DNA of 64,000 nucleotides, taken from the NCBI RefSeq assembly GCF_025144145.1, contig NZ_CP083547.1, forward strand, positions 62,001-126,000, written 5' to 3'. This document shows, piece after piece, positions 33,621 through 41,600 of this stretch. The DNA comes from Leisingera sp. M658 (GTDB taxonomy: Bacteria; Pseudomonadota; Alphaproteobacteria; Rhodobacterales; Rhodobacteraceae). Position 1 is the stretch's first letter. The number at the start of each line of letters is the position of its first letter. The position numbers were made by a program, and so were the translations under genes. The notes under the pieces are model-generated. The model did no database searches, had not been told where the DNA came from, and saw nothing but the letters and a program-made list of their open reading frames with translations.

Positions 33621-34631
33621 TTACTTCAGCAGGCCGATTTCGCGGTAGAACCGCTCAGCACCCGGATGCAGCGGAACGCCGATGCCTTCCACGCCTTCCA
33701 GCGCGGTTTCCAGGGTGATCGCCTTGCCCTTGGGGTGGCCGTTGTCCAGCAGCTTGCGGGCGGTGTCGGACCACATCGCCTTGGTGATGCCATAGATCAG
33801 CTCTTCATCCATATTGGCATTGGTGACCAGCATGCCGGAAACCGCCACGGTGTTCACGTCATAGTCCACACCCGGATAGGTGCCCGCCGGAATGGTCGAA
33901 GGGATGTAATAGGGCACGGTGGTGTTGGCTTGTTTGATCTCTTCCGCGGACCAGTTGTGCAGCTCCATGCCCTTGGTGTTATCCAGCTGGATCATCGCTG
34001 CGACGGGCGTGCCGGCCGCATAGAAGTAGGCGTCCAGCTGGCCGTCGGCGATGCGCTCGGCGGATTGGGCGTTGTTCAGCTCGGCCTCGTCCATGTTGTC
34101 GCGGTTGACACCGTGGTCATCCAGGATCAGCTCAACCGCGATCTGGGTGCCAGAGCCGGCCTGGGCAATGCCCACGCGCTTGCCCTTGAGGTCGGCAAGA
34201 CCGTCCAGCTTGTGGCCTTCGGGCAGTACCAGATGCAGGTCTTCGGGGAACAGGTTGGCAATCACCCGCAGGTCGGGCTTGGCATTGCCTTCGAACTTGC
34301 CGGTGCCGTGATAGGCAAAATGCAGGGTTGCAGCGCCGGACAGGCCTGCCTCCATCTGGCCGTTCTGAATGGCGTTCACATTATGGGCCGAGGCATTGGT
34401 CGACTGCGCCATTGCCACCAGACCGGGCACGCCGCAATTGCCGCCTTCGTCACACGCACGCGAGCCGGGCGGGTTGGAAATCGCATTGGCGATGATGCCG
34501 CCGATCGGGAAGTAAGTGCCGCCCGCGCCGCCGGTGCCGATGCGGAAAAAGGTCATATCCTGCGCCGCAGCAGCGCCGGTCAGCATGGTGCAGGCCAATG
34601 CGGCCCCGGTCAGTTTCTTGAAAATTCCCAT
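33621..34631 (-). CDS. TAXI-family TRAP solute-binding protein
   Basis: A 336-residue periplasmic binding protein. The signal peptide (MGIFKKLTGAALACTMLTGA) ends at AAAQ, followed by FFRIGTGGAGGTYFPIGGI, the defining TAXI motif. Later NASAHNVNAIQNGQMEAGL and VGIAQAGSGTQIAVELIL line the ligand cleft. TAXI proteins bind dicarboxylates or amino acids such as glutamate. It opens the operon with the fused permease, DadA-like dehydrogenase and racemase, and is divergent from a LysR gene. The neighbours suggest an amino-acid-like ligand. Confidence 0.94.
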   Translation of the reverse strand: MGIFKKLTGAALACTMLTGAAAAQDMTFFRIGTGGAGGTYFPIGGIIANAISNPPGSRACDEGGNCGVPGLVAMAQSTNASAHNVNAIQNGQMEAGLSGAATLHFAYHGTGKFEGNAKPDLRVIANLFPEDLHLVLPEGHKLDGLADLKGKRVGIAQAGSGTQIAVELILDDHGVNRDNMDEAELNNAQSAERIADGQLDAYFYAAGTPVAAMIQLDNTKGMELHNWSAEEIKQANTTVPYYIPSTIPAGTYPGVDYDVNTVAVSGMLVTNANMDEELIYGITKAMWSDTARKLLDNGHPKGKAITLETALEGVEGIGVPLHPGAERFYREIGLLK

Positions 34632-34732
34632 AATCTCTTCCCTTGATTATTGGCCGCAGCTTGGCTGCCGCAGCTTTCTCCTCCGATCTTTGCATCATGG
34701 AAAAGGAAATGCATAAGTACAAATTTAAAATT

Positions 34733-34741
34733 ATACGGTAT
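34733..34741. promoter_or_regulatory. Candidate operator in the TAXI/LysR divergent region
   Basis: ATAC-G-GTAT is a short dyad in an AT-rich stretch between the divergent genes, 29 bases before the LysR start. It fits a LysR binding half-site pair, but it is short and could be chance. Confidence 0.3.
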
Positions 34742-34769
34742 GTATAGATGGAATTTATGGTGGCTTAAC

Positions 34770-35681
34770 ATGAACTCTCATCAGCTTGCGGTATTTCACG
34801 AGGTCATGAAAACCGGATCGGTCAGCCAGGCTGCGCGCAACCTGCACCGCACCCAGCCCGCGATCAGCGCTGCCATCAAGACGCTGGAGGAGGAGCTGGG
34901 CCTGACCCTGTTCCTGCGCGAGGGCCGCCGCCTGGTGCCGGTGCCCGAGGCGCAGTACCTGATGGAGGAGGCGACCGAGATCCTGTCGCGGCTGGAAACT
35001 GCGCAGCAGAACCTGGCCAATATGCGCGACCGGGTGCAGGGGTCGATCCGGATCGTGGCGATGCCGGGGCCGTCAACCTATCTGCTGCCGGAATTCATCA
35101 GCCGCTTTGTGGATGGCAAACCCGAGGTGCGGGTGACGCTGGCAACGCGGTCCTCGCCGCAGGTGCGCAGCCTGGTGGCGGCCGGCAGTTTCGACATCGG
35201 CTTTTGCGACATGAGCCGGTTCCGCGGCGACCGCAAGCTGTACACGGCAGAAGAACTGCCCAGCAATTGCCTGTGCGCGGTGCCGGCCGGCCATCCGCTG
35301 GCGGACCGCGAAGCCATCACTGCCGCCGATCTGAACGGGGTTCCAATGGGCGCGCTGCAGCCGGATCACAACACCTATCAGGCCACCTCGCAGGCCTTTC
35401 AGCAGGCGGGGGTGGAATTCAACCTGCGCTATGACGCGCAATATTTCCTGCCGCTGTTCCACTTCATCGCCGCCGGTCAGGCCTGCGCCATTGTCGATGT
35501 CCTTAGCGCTGAAAGCTACCGCCGAAGCAACCCGGATGAGGACCGGATCCGGTTTCTGCCGTTTGAGCCGCAGATCCCTTTTGGCTATTCGATTCTGACC
35601 CCCAGCGCGCGGCCGTTGTCGCAGTTGGCGGCCAGTTTTGCCAAAGCCTGGCGGGAGTACATCCAGAGCATGCTTGCGTAA
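34770..35681 (+). CDS. LysR-family transcriptional regulator
   Basis: A 303-residue LysR protein. The helix-turn-helix reads HQLAVFHEVMKTGSVSQAAR then TQPAISAAIKTLEEELGLTL, and the effector domain starts at GSIRIVAMPGPSTYLLPEF. I use the ATG at 34770, which gives the standard spacing before the helix-turn-helix; an upstream frame to 34650 is not family-like. It is divergent from the TAXI-TRAP operon and most likely senses that operon's substrate. The ThDP gene follows 145 bases downstream. Confidence 0.92.
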   Translation: MNSHQLAVFHEVMKTGSVSQAARNLHRTQPAISAAIKTLEEELGLTLFLREGRRLVPVPEAQYLMEEATEILSRLETAQQNLANMRDRVQGSIRIVAMPGPSTYLLPEFISRFVDGKPEVRVTLATRSSPQVRSLVAAGSFDIGFCDMSRFRGDRKLYTAEELPSNCLCAVPAGHPLADREAITAADLNGVPMGALQPDHNTYQATSQAFQQAGVEFNLRYDAQYFLPLFHFIAAGQACAIVDVLSAESYRRSNPDEDRIRFLPFEPQIPFGYSILTPSARPLSQLAASFAKAWREYIQSMLA

Positions 35682-35753
35682 GTCACTGTGAAGAAACGGG
35701 AAATTCGTCCGCTCAAGACGTCTGAATTTCAGTCTTCACATCTATCTACAGAA

Positions 35754-35763
35754 TTGTATACAA
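35754..35763. promoter_or_regulatory. GntR/FadR-type operator candidate
   Basis: TTGTATACAA is a perfect 10-base palindrome of the form bound by FadR-subfamily GntR repressors. It lies 63 bases before the ThDP enzyme start. No GntR gene is in the window, so the regulator would be encoded elsewhere. Confidence 0.45.
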
Positions 35764-35826
35764 CTTAGAACACGAATCCTGGGCATCCGCTCCAGGACAG
35801 ATCTCACGACGGCTTTAGGGGGCCCC

Positions 35827-37530
35827 ATGAAAAACACGATGACCAACGCGCTGACCGGGGCCGAGGCGATGGTGCGCTCTTTGGAGGCCCACGGCGTCAC
35901 CCATATCTTTGGCCTCTGCGGCGACACCACGCTGCCCTTCTATGACGCGATGAACCGGCTGGAGCATGGTATCACCCATGTCCTGACCCGGGATGAGCGC
36001 AGTGCTGCCTATATGGCCGACGGGTTTTCCCGCGTGACAGGCCGGGTGGGCGTCTGCGAAGGCCCCTCGGGCGGCGGTGCCACCTACATCCTGCCGGGGC
36101 TGATCGAGGCCAACGAAAGCTCATATGCGGTGCTGGCGATCACCACCGACATTTCCGTGGGGTCCTACGGCAAATACCCGCTGACCGAGGTCAATCAAGA
36201 GGTCCTGATGGGGCCGCTGACCAAGTTCAACACGGTGATCAAACGCGCCGACCACATCCCGCGCATGGTGCGCCAGGCGTTCCGGGCGATGACCACCGGG
36301 CGGTCCGGCTCGGCGCACTTGGGCCTGCCGTATGACATTCAGTATGATGATGTCCCAGCGGATGATATCTGGGGCGATCCCAAGCATCAAAGCTACCCCG
36401 CCTACCGCGCAGCCCCCGAACCGGGCGCAGCCGAGGCTGCGGTTGAAGCCATCCTCACCGCCAAATCACCGCTGATCGTCTGCGGCGGCGGCGTGGTAAT
36501 TTCCGGCGCGATGGAAGAGCTGGGCACGCTCGCCTCCCGCCTGGATATCGCCGTCGGCACCTCGATCTCCGGCAAAGGCTCGCTTGCCGATACCCACCCG
36601 CAATCGCTGGGCGTGGTCGGCTCCAACGGCGGCACGGATGAGACCTGGGAAATGATGGAGGGTGCCGATCTGGTTATCTTCATGGGTTGCCGCGCCGGTT
36701 CCACCACCACCTCGCGCTGGGAGGCGCCGAAGCCCGGCCAGCGGATCGTGCATTTCGACAACGACCCGATGACCATCGGCGCCAATTACCCGACCGAGGT
36801 GGGCGTAGTGGCCGACCTGAAACTGGCGCTGCAGGCGGTCAATGCCTATCTGGACAGCCACGAGGGCGAAGTGCCAACGTTCAGCGGGGCCGCGAAAATC
36901 GCCGATATCAAGCAGCGCAAATTCGCCAAGTTCGAGGCGCTGGCAAACAGCGCAACCGATCAGGTCCTGCCGGAGCAGATCATCCACGCGCTGAACCGCA
37001 ACCTGCCCGATGACGCCATCGTGGTGTCTGATCCCGGCACCAGCTGCCCCTATTACAACGCCTACTCGCAGCAGAAGCATCCGGGGCGGCAGTATATCAC
37101 CAACCGGGCTCATGGCGCTTTGGGCTATTCCTTGTCGGCGTCGCTGGGTGCCTGGTTCGGGCGTCCCGGCTCCAAAGTTGTGGGGATGATGGGCGACGGT
37201 TCCTTCAACTTCACCTGCGGCGAGCTGGAAACCGTGGTGCGCTGCAATGCCCCGATCACCTATGTGGTGTTCTCCAACGCCAACTTCGGCTGGATCAAGG
37301 CCAGCCAGCGCGACGACTGCGATAAGCGGTATTATAATGTGGACTTCAATCGTACCAACCACGCCGCCGTGGCCGAGGCATTTGGCGTCAAGACCTGGCG
37401 GGTGGAGCGCACCGAGGATTTGGACCCCGCGATCAAGGAAGCCATTGCCCATGACGGCCCGACCCTGATTGACGTGGTTTGCCAGGCGCTGGAAGAAGCC
37501 GCTGCACCTGTGCGCCGCTGGATGGGTTGA
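35827..37530 (+). CDS. ThDP-dependent enzyme, acetolactate-synthase-like
   Basis: A 567-residue thiamine diphosphate enzyme with the three-domain layout of acetolactate synthase and benzoylformate decarboxylase. The activating Glu is in VCEGPSGGG near residue 78. The ThDP/Mg motif GDGSFNFTCGELETVVRCN near 457 runs to ...NANFGWIK. A central Rossmann-like domain contains SNGGTDETWEMMEGADLVIFMGC. The C-terminal half keeps HGALGYSLSASLGAW. It lacks a linked small subunit, so biosynthetic acetolactate synthase is unlikely. Alternatives are sulfoacetaldehyde acetyltransferase-like, oxalyl-CoA/2-oxoacid decarboxylase-like or similar catabolic enzymes. The trans-sulfuration-type gene follows on the same strand. 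Confidence 0.87.
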   Translation: MKNTMTNALTGAEAMVRSLEAHGVTHIFGLCGDTTLPFYDAMNRLEHGITHVLTRDERSAAYMADGFSRVTGRVGVCEGPSGGGATYILPGLIEANESSYAVLAITTDISVGSYGKYPLTEVNQEVLMGPLTKFNTVIKRADHIPRMVRQAFRAMTTGRSGSAHLGLPYDIQYDDVPADDIWGDPKHQSYPAYRAAPEPGAAEAAVEAILTAKSPLIVCGGGVVISGAMEELGTLASRLDIAVGTSISGKGSLADTHPQSLGVVGSNGGTDETWEMMEGADLVIFMGCRAGSTTTSRWEAPKPGQRIVHFDNDPMTIGANYPTEVGVVADLKLALQAVNAYLDSHEGEVPTFSGAAKIADIKQRKFAKFEALANSATDQVLPEQIIHALNRNLPDDAIVVSDPGTSCPYYNAYSQQKHPGRQYITNRAHGALGYSLSASLGAWFGRPGSKVVGMMGDGSFNFTCGELETVVRCNAPITYVVFSNANFGWIKASQRDDCDKRYYNVDFNRTNHAAVAEAFGVKTWRVERTEDLDPAIKEAIAHDGPTLIDVVCQALEEAAAPVRRWMG

Positions 37531-37553
37531 TCCTGAAGCCTATCATAAGCCAC

Positions 37554-37661
37554 TCGCCCGGCCGATAGGCCGGGCAGCGCCCGTCCGCCCCGTCAAACCA
37601 AAGGTTTGCTTTCAGCAAAACGGGCGGGCGCTTCGCTTCCGCCCGCGGACAGGGACTGCCC
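37554..37661. repeat. Structured intergenic repeat, copy C
   Basis: Almost identical to copy A (GGGCAGCGCCCGTCCGCCCC then GGGCGGGCGCTTCGCTTCCG), except that the inner loop is enlarged by about 30 bases that form their own small hairpin (AAACC-AAA-GGTTT). It sits between the ThDP gene and the PLP enzyme gene. Confidence 0.75.
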
Positions 37662-37766
37662 TCTGTTCTGCAGTTCGAGTTCTCCAAAGTGTCTTTCTGC
37701 CGATTTGCATTTTCGATTGTGCCGGTTATCACTCCTGAAACCCGCATTCACGAAAGGTGCCAGCCC

Positions 37767-38882
37767 ATGGACACACCCACCGCCCCCAAAGCCGGCGCCA
37801 TGCTGCACCTGCGCGGCAACACACTTTCTGAGGGCGAGCCGGTGGCGCTGCCGCTCACGCAAAGCTCAATGTATCACCTGCCCGGCGACTGGACCGGCGG
37901 CCCCAGCTATGGCCGCGTCGACAACGCCACCTGGGAGCAGCTTGAGCATATGCTGGCCTATCTGGAGGACGCACCAACGCTGGCGTTTCCGTCCGGCATG
38001 GCGGCAATCTCAGCGGCGCTGTTTGCAACCGTAAAAGCAGGGTTAAAACTGCTGATCCCCTCGGACGGCTACTATGTCACCCGGCGCCTCAGCGAGCGGT
38101 TTTTGCAGAACCTTGGCGTTGAGGTTCACCAGCGCCCGATCACCGGTTTTGCCGAAGGCGGCTTTGACGGTTTTGACGTTGTTTTTGCAGAGACGCCTTC
38201 GAATCCCGGCCTGGATCTCTGCGATCTGCGCACCATTGCTGATGCGGTCCACGCGGCGGGCGGGCTGCTGATCGTTGACAACACCACCATGACCCCGCTG
38301 GGCCAGCGCCCGCTGGAGCTGGGGGCGGATGTGGTTGTGGCCTCCGACACCAAGGCGCCGGGCGGCCATTCGGATGTGCTGATGGGGCATCTGGCCACCC
38401 GTAACGAAGACATCCTGAAGGCGGCGCGCGAGTGGCGCCAGTTCGGCGGCGGCATCCCCGGCCCGCAGGAGGCCTGGCTGGCGCACCGGGGATTGGAGAC
38501 TTTGGACGTGCGCTTTGACCGGATGTGCAGCACGGCGGAGGTTCTGGCCGAACGGCTGGCGGCGCACCCGCTGGTGCAGGAAATCCGTTTCCCCGGCCTC
38601 GCTTCCGACCCCTCGCATCAGCTGGCGAAACAGCAGATGGCGCGGTTCGGCTTTCTGATTTCGATCACATTGGACAGCGCGGAACAAGCGGATGCCTTCA
38701 TCAACACCTGCCCGCTGATCCGATCCGCGACGTCCTTTGGCGGGGTGCATACCTCGGCTGAGCGCCGTGCCCGCTGGGGCGATGCCGTGGCGCCGGGGTT
38801 TGTGCGGCTGTCAGTCGGCACCGAACCGGCAGAGGAGTTGTGGAGTGCAATGGCCGCTTCGCTGGACGCGCTGCAGGAGTAG
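37767..38882 (+). CDS. Cys/Met-metabolism PLP enzyme (cystathionine lyase/synthase-like)
   Basis: A 371-residue trans-sulfuration family enzyme. Motifs include SSMYHLPGDW, AFPSGMAAISAALFA near residue 75, VFAETPSNPGLDLCDL near 146, IVDNTTMTPLGQRPL near 171 and the Schiff-base Lys in ASDTKAPGGHSDVLMGH near 196. The family cleaves or forms C-S bonds (cystathionine beta/gamma-lyase, methionine gamma-lyase, sulfhydrylases). I use the ATG at 37767 because AAAGG precedes it closely. The neighbouring ThDP enzyme and a convergent LysR gene suggest a catabolic setting rather than methionine biosynthesis. Confidence 0.87.
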   Translation: MDTPTAPKAGAMLHLRGNTLSEGEPVALPLTQSSMYHLPGDWTGGPSYGRVDNATWEQLEHMLAYLEDAPTLAFPSGMAAISAALFATVKAGLKLLIPSDGYYVTRRLSERFLQNLGVEVHQRPITGFAEGGFDGFDVVFAETPSNPGLDLCDLRTIADAVHAAGGLLIVDNTTMTPLGQRPLELGADVVVASDTKAPGGHSDVLMGHLATRNEDILKAAREWRQFGGGIPGPQEAWLAHRGLETLDVRFDRMCSTAEVLAERLAAHPLVQEIRFPGLASDPSHQLAKQQMARFGFLISITLDSAEQADAFINTCPLIRSATSFGGVHTSAERRARWGDAVAPGFVRLSVGTEPAEELWSAMAASLDALQE

Positions 38883-38895
38883 AGGGCAGTGTTTG

Positions 38896-38923
38896 CTGCC
38901 GCTGTCCCCGCGGGGAACGGCAG
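38896..38923. terminator. Hairpin between convergent genes
   Basis: Outer stem CTGCCG/CGGCAG and inner stem TCCCC/GGGGA form a two-part hairpin after the PLP enzyme gene and before the end of the convergent LysR gene. There is no T-run; a shared bidirectional terminator is possible. Confidence 0.45.
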
Positions 38924-38934
38924 GGAAAACCCTC

Positions 38935-39825
38935 TCAGGTCAGCGCCTGATACAGCGACGTTATCCAAGCGGCGACAGCCTTCAGTTCTTCCCGCTGGCC
39001 CGCGCGGTCGTTGATCACCATGTAGTGCGAGCGGCGTTTGGGCAGTTTGTATGCGGCCGGGGCGGTCACCAGCCCCTGCTCGACGTATTGCCGGGCAAAG
39101 CTTTCCAGCACCATTGTTACGCCGTGGCCTGCTGCCACCGTCTGCAGGGCCAGCAGCGAGGAGTCGGCCTTGAGCCAGTCGGCAGTGAACTGCAGGGTCA
39201 GCCCGTGCAGGTCTGCCAAGCGGCCCCAGTCGGTTTCGGATCCAATGATCTGCACCACATCGGCGCGGGCCAGATCTTCGATTGAGGGCGTCCTGCCCAA
39301 GGTCGCAGCATAGGCGAGGCTGCACACCGGGATGGCGTTTTCGTGGCCCAGGTGCTGTATCTGCGCCTCCTGCCAGTCGCCGGAGCCATAGCGGATGTCG
39401 ATGTCCAGCGCCTCCTCGTCAAAGCGGCTGGACCAGACGGTGGAGGACAGCTGCACGTGAATATCCGGGTGTTCGGCCTGGAACCGGGCCAGTTGCGGCG
39501 CGATCACCAGCGCGGCGCAGGAGATCGTCGCGCGCAGACGCACCACCCGCTTGCGTTTCTTGCTGAACAGCCCGGTGGTGGCGCGCTGCATTTCGTCAAA
39601 GGATTTGCGGATCGGCTGGGCATAGGCCTGGCCGGTATCCGTAAGCGCGACGCCGCGGGGCAGGCGTTTGAACAGCTGGGTGTCCAGGTGTTTTTCCAGC
39701 AGCCGGATCTGCTGGCTGATGGCGGCGGGCGTCAGGCCCAGCTCCTCGGCGGCGGCAGAAAAACTGCTGAGCCGCGCGGCGGCCTCAAAGGCTTTCAGCC
39801 AGGTGACATGGGGCAGATTGGTCAT
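38935..39825 (-). CDS. LysR-family transcriptional regulator (GcvA-like)
   Basis: A 296-residue LysR protein with the GcvA-type start MTNLPHVTWLKAFEAAARLS and helix-turn-helix SFSAAAEELGLTPAAISQQI, followed by an effector domain (RKRVVRLRATISCAALVIAP). It closely parallels the LysR at 14031-14918. It is divergent from the GMC oxidoreductase gene, with a 102-base shared promoter region, so it is the likely controller of the GMC/enolase pair. Confidence 0.92.
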   Translation of the reverse strand: MTNLPHVTWLKAFEAAARLSSFSAAAEELGLTPAAISQQIRLLEKHLDTQLFKRLPRGVALTDTGQAYAQPIRKSFDEMQRATTGLFSKKRKRVVRLRATISCAALVIAPQLARFQAEHPDIHVQLSSTVWSSRFDEEALDIDIRYGSGDWQEAQIQHLGHENAIPVCSLAYAATLGRTPSIEDLARADVVQIIGSETDWGRLADLHGLTLQFTADWLKADSSLLALQTVAAGHGVTMVLESFARQYVEQGLVTAPAAYKLPKRRSHYMVINDRAGQREELKAVAAWITSLYQALT

Positions 39826-39927
39826 TCATACCTTTAAGCACAGCTTAGCCTTAGGGGCAAAACCCATTGTTTGAATTAACTGTACGCCAATGCGCAAGCT
39901 GGGGGCATCAAGGGACCCGGGTTCGCC

Positions 39928-41586
39928 ATGGCACAAACATATGACTTTATTATCGCCGGGGCCGGTTCGGCGGGCTGTGTGCTGGCAGACAAGCTGACGG
40001 CAAATGGCCGCTACACCGTGCTGCTGATCGAAGCAGGCGGCACTGACCGGCGGTTTTGGATCAAGGTTCCAGTGGGTTACGGGTTCACCTTTTCGGATCC
40101 GGCAGTGAACTGGCGCTATTCGGCGGCACCGGATCCAGGCCTGAACGGGCGCCAGGCCTATTGGCCGCGGGGCAAGGTCCTGGGCGGTTCCAGCTCGATC
40201 AACGCGATGGCCTATGTGCGCGGATTGCCGCATGATTTTGACGACTGGGAAACGGCTGGCGCCAAGGGCTGGGGCTGGAAAAATGTCCGCCGCAGTTATG
40301 AGGCGCTGGAATGCCATGATGAGTGGCAGGGCGGCAATCGCCGGCTGCGGGGCAAAGGCCCGGTGCGGGTCACCGATCTGAGCGAGCAGATGCATCCTTT
40401 TGCCCGGAATTTTCTGGCCGGTGCCCAGGAGATGGGCTGGCCGTTCCTGCCGGATATGAACGCGCGCGCTGAAGCCGGGGCCAATACCCTGCCGGGCGAA
40501 GGCATGGGCTATGTGCGCAGCACGGTGAAGGACGGGCGGCGCTGGTCCTCGGCGGATGCGTTTCTGCGGCCTGCATTGAGGCGCGGCAATCTGACTGTGG
40601 TCAGCGGCGCGCTGGTGGAAAAGGTGCTGACAGCAGGCGGGCGGGCAACCGGCGTGGCCTACCGGGTGAAGGGCCGGGTGATACAGGCAAAGGCCGCGCG
40701 GGAGGTGATCGTGAGCGCAGGCGCGGTGAACTCGCCGCAACTCCTGCAATTGTCCGGCATCGGCCCGGCGGCGCTGCTGCAGCGGCACGGAATTGCGGTG
40801 GCACATGACTTGCCGCAGGTCGGGCAGGGGCTGCAGGACCATCTGGCGGTGTCGCATTTCTTTTGGGCCAACACGGCAACTTTGAACGACCGGCTGGGCA
40901 GTTTTGCCGGGCAGATGAAGGCCGGGCTGCAGTATGTGCTGACCCGTAACGGACCCTTAAGCGTGCCGGTGAACCAGTGCAGCGGTCTTGTCCGCACCAA
41001 AGGCGCAGCACTGCCGGATGTGCAGGTTTACTGCAATCCGGCGTCTTACTCGACACGCGCCAATGGCAAGCCGCAGATCGACAAGGACAACGGGTTCCTG
41101 CTGTGCGTGCAGCCAAGCCGGCCGACCAGCCGGGGACAGATCAACATCGAATCTGCGGACCCGGGACAGGCGCCGCGGATCGAGCCGAACGCGCTGTCAA
41201 CGGACGAGGATAAGGCAACCGCAGTGCGTGCCAGCCATTTGCTGCAAGCTCTGGCGCAGACTCCGGCCATCAGGGCGGTGACGCGGGAGCGGCGGACGCC
41301 GGATATTCTGGAAATGGACGATGCGGCGCTGCTGGAGAATTTCCGGGAACGCTCCGGCAGCGTGTTCCATGCGACCTGCACCTGCCGGATGGGCAAGGAT
41401 GCAACTGATTCCGTTCTGGACGCGCGCCTTAGGGTGCATGGGCTGGCGGGGCTGCGGGTGATCGATGCGTCCGCGTTTCCGAATGTGACCTCGGGCAACA
41501 CCAATGCACCTACCATGATGCTGGCGGCGCGTGGCGCTGAAATGGTGCTGGAAGACAATGAAAACAGGCCTTTGGCAGCTGAATGA
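39928..41586 (+). CDS. GMC-family FAD oxidoreductase (choline dehydrogenase-like)
   Basis: A 552-residue glucose-methanol-choline oxidoreductase. The FAD motif IIAGAGSAGCVLADKL is at the N-terminus, the GMC signature around YWPRGKVLGGSSSINAMAYV near residue 72 and SAGAVNSPQLLQLSGIGP near 264. The C-terminal active site holds FHATCTCRMG (His) near 477 and GNTNAPTMMLAARGAEM near 521 (Asn). It oxidises an alcohol to an aldehyde or ketone. Choline dehydrogenase is one candidate, but betA normally sits with betB and betI, absent here; coupling to the enolase-superfamily gene suggests another polyol or sugar-acid substrate. Confidence 0.9.
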   Translation: MAQTYDFIIAGAGSAGCVLADKLTANGRYTVLLIEAGGTDRRFWIKVPVGYGFTFSDPAVNWRYSAAPDPGLNGRQAYWPRGKVLGGSSSINAMAYVRGLPHDFDDWETAGAKGWGWKNVRRSYEALECHDEWQGGNRRLRGKGPVRVTDLSEQMHPFARNFLAGAQEMGWPFLPDMNARAEAGANTLPGEGMGYVRSTVKDGRRWSSADAFLRPALRRGNLTVVSGALVEKVLTAGGRATGVAYRVKGRVIQAKAAREVIVSAGAVNSPQLLQLSGIGPAALLQRHGIAVAHDLPQVGQGLQDHLAVSHFFWANTATLNDRLGSFAGQMKAGLQYVLTRNGPLSVPVNQCSGLVRTKGAALPDVQVYCNPASYSTRANGKPQIDKDNGFLLCVQPSRPTSRGQINIESADPGQAPRIEPNALSTDEDKATAVRASHLLQALAQTPAIRAVTRERRTPDILEMDDAALLENFRERSGSVFHATCTCRMGKDATDSVLDARLRVHGLAGLRVIDASAFPNVTSGNTNAPTMMLAARGAEMVLEDNENRPLAAE

Positions 41587-41600
41587 CAGGGAAGTGACAG

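Noticed and set aside
39928-41586. Calling the GMC oxidoreductase choline dehydrogenase (betA)
   Set aside because: No betB, betI or choline transporter is adjacent, and the operon partner is an enolase-superfamily enzyme.
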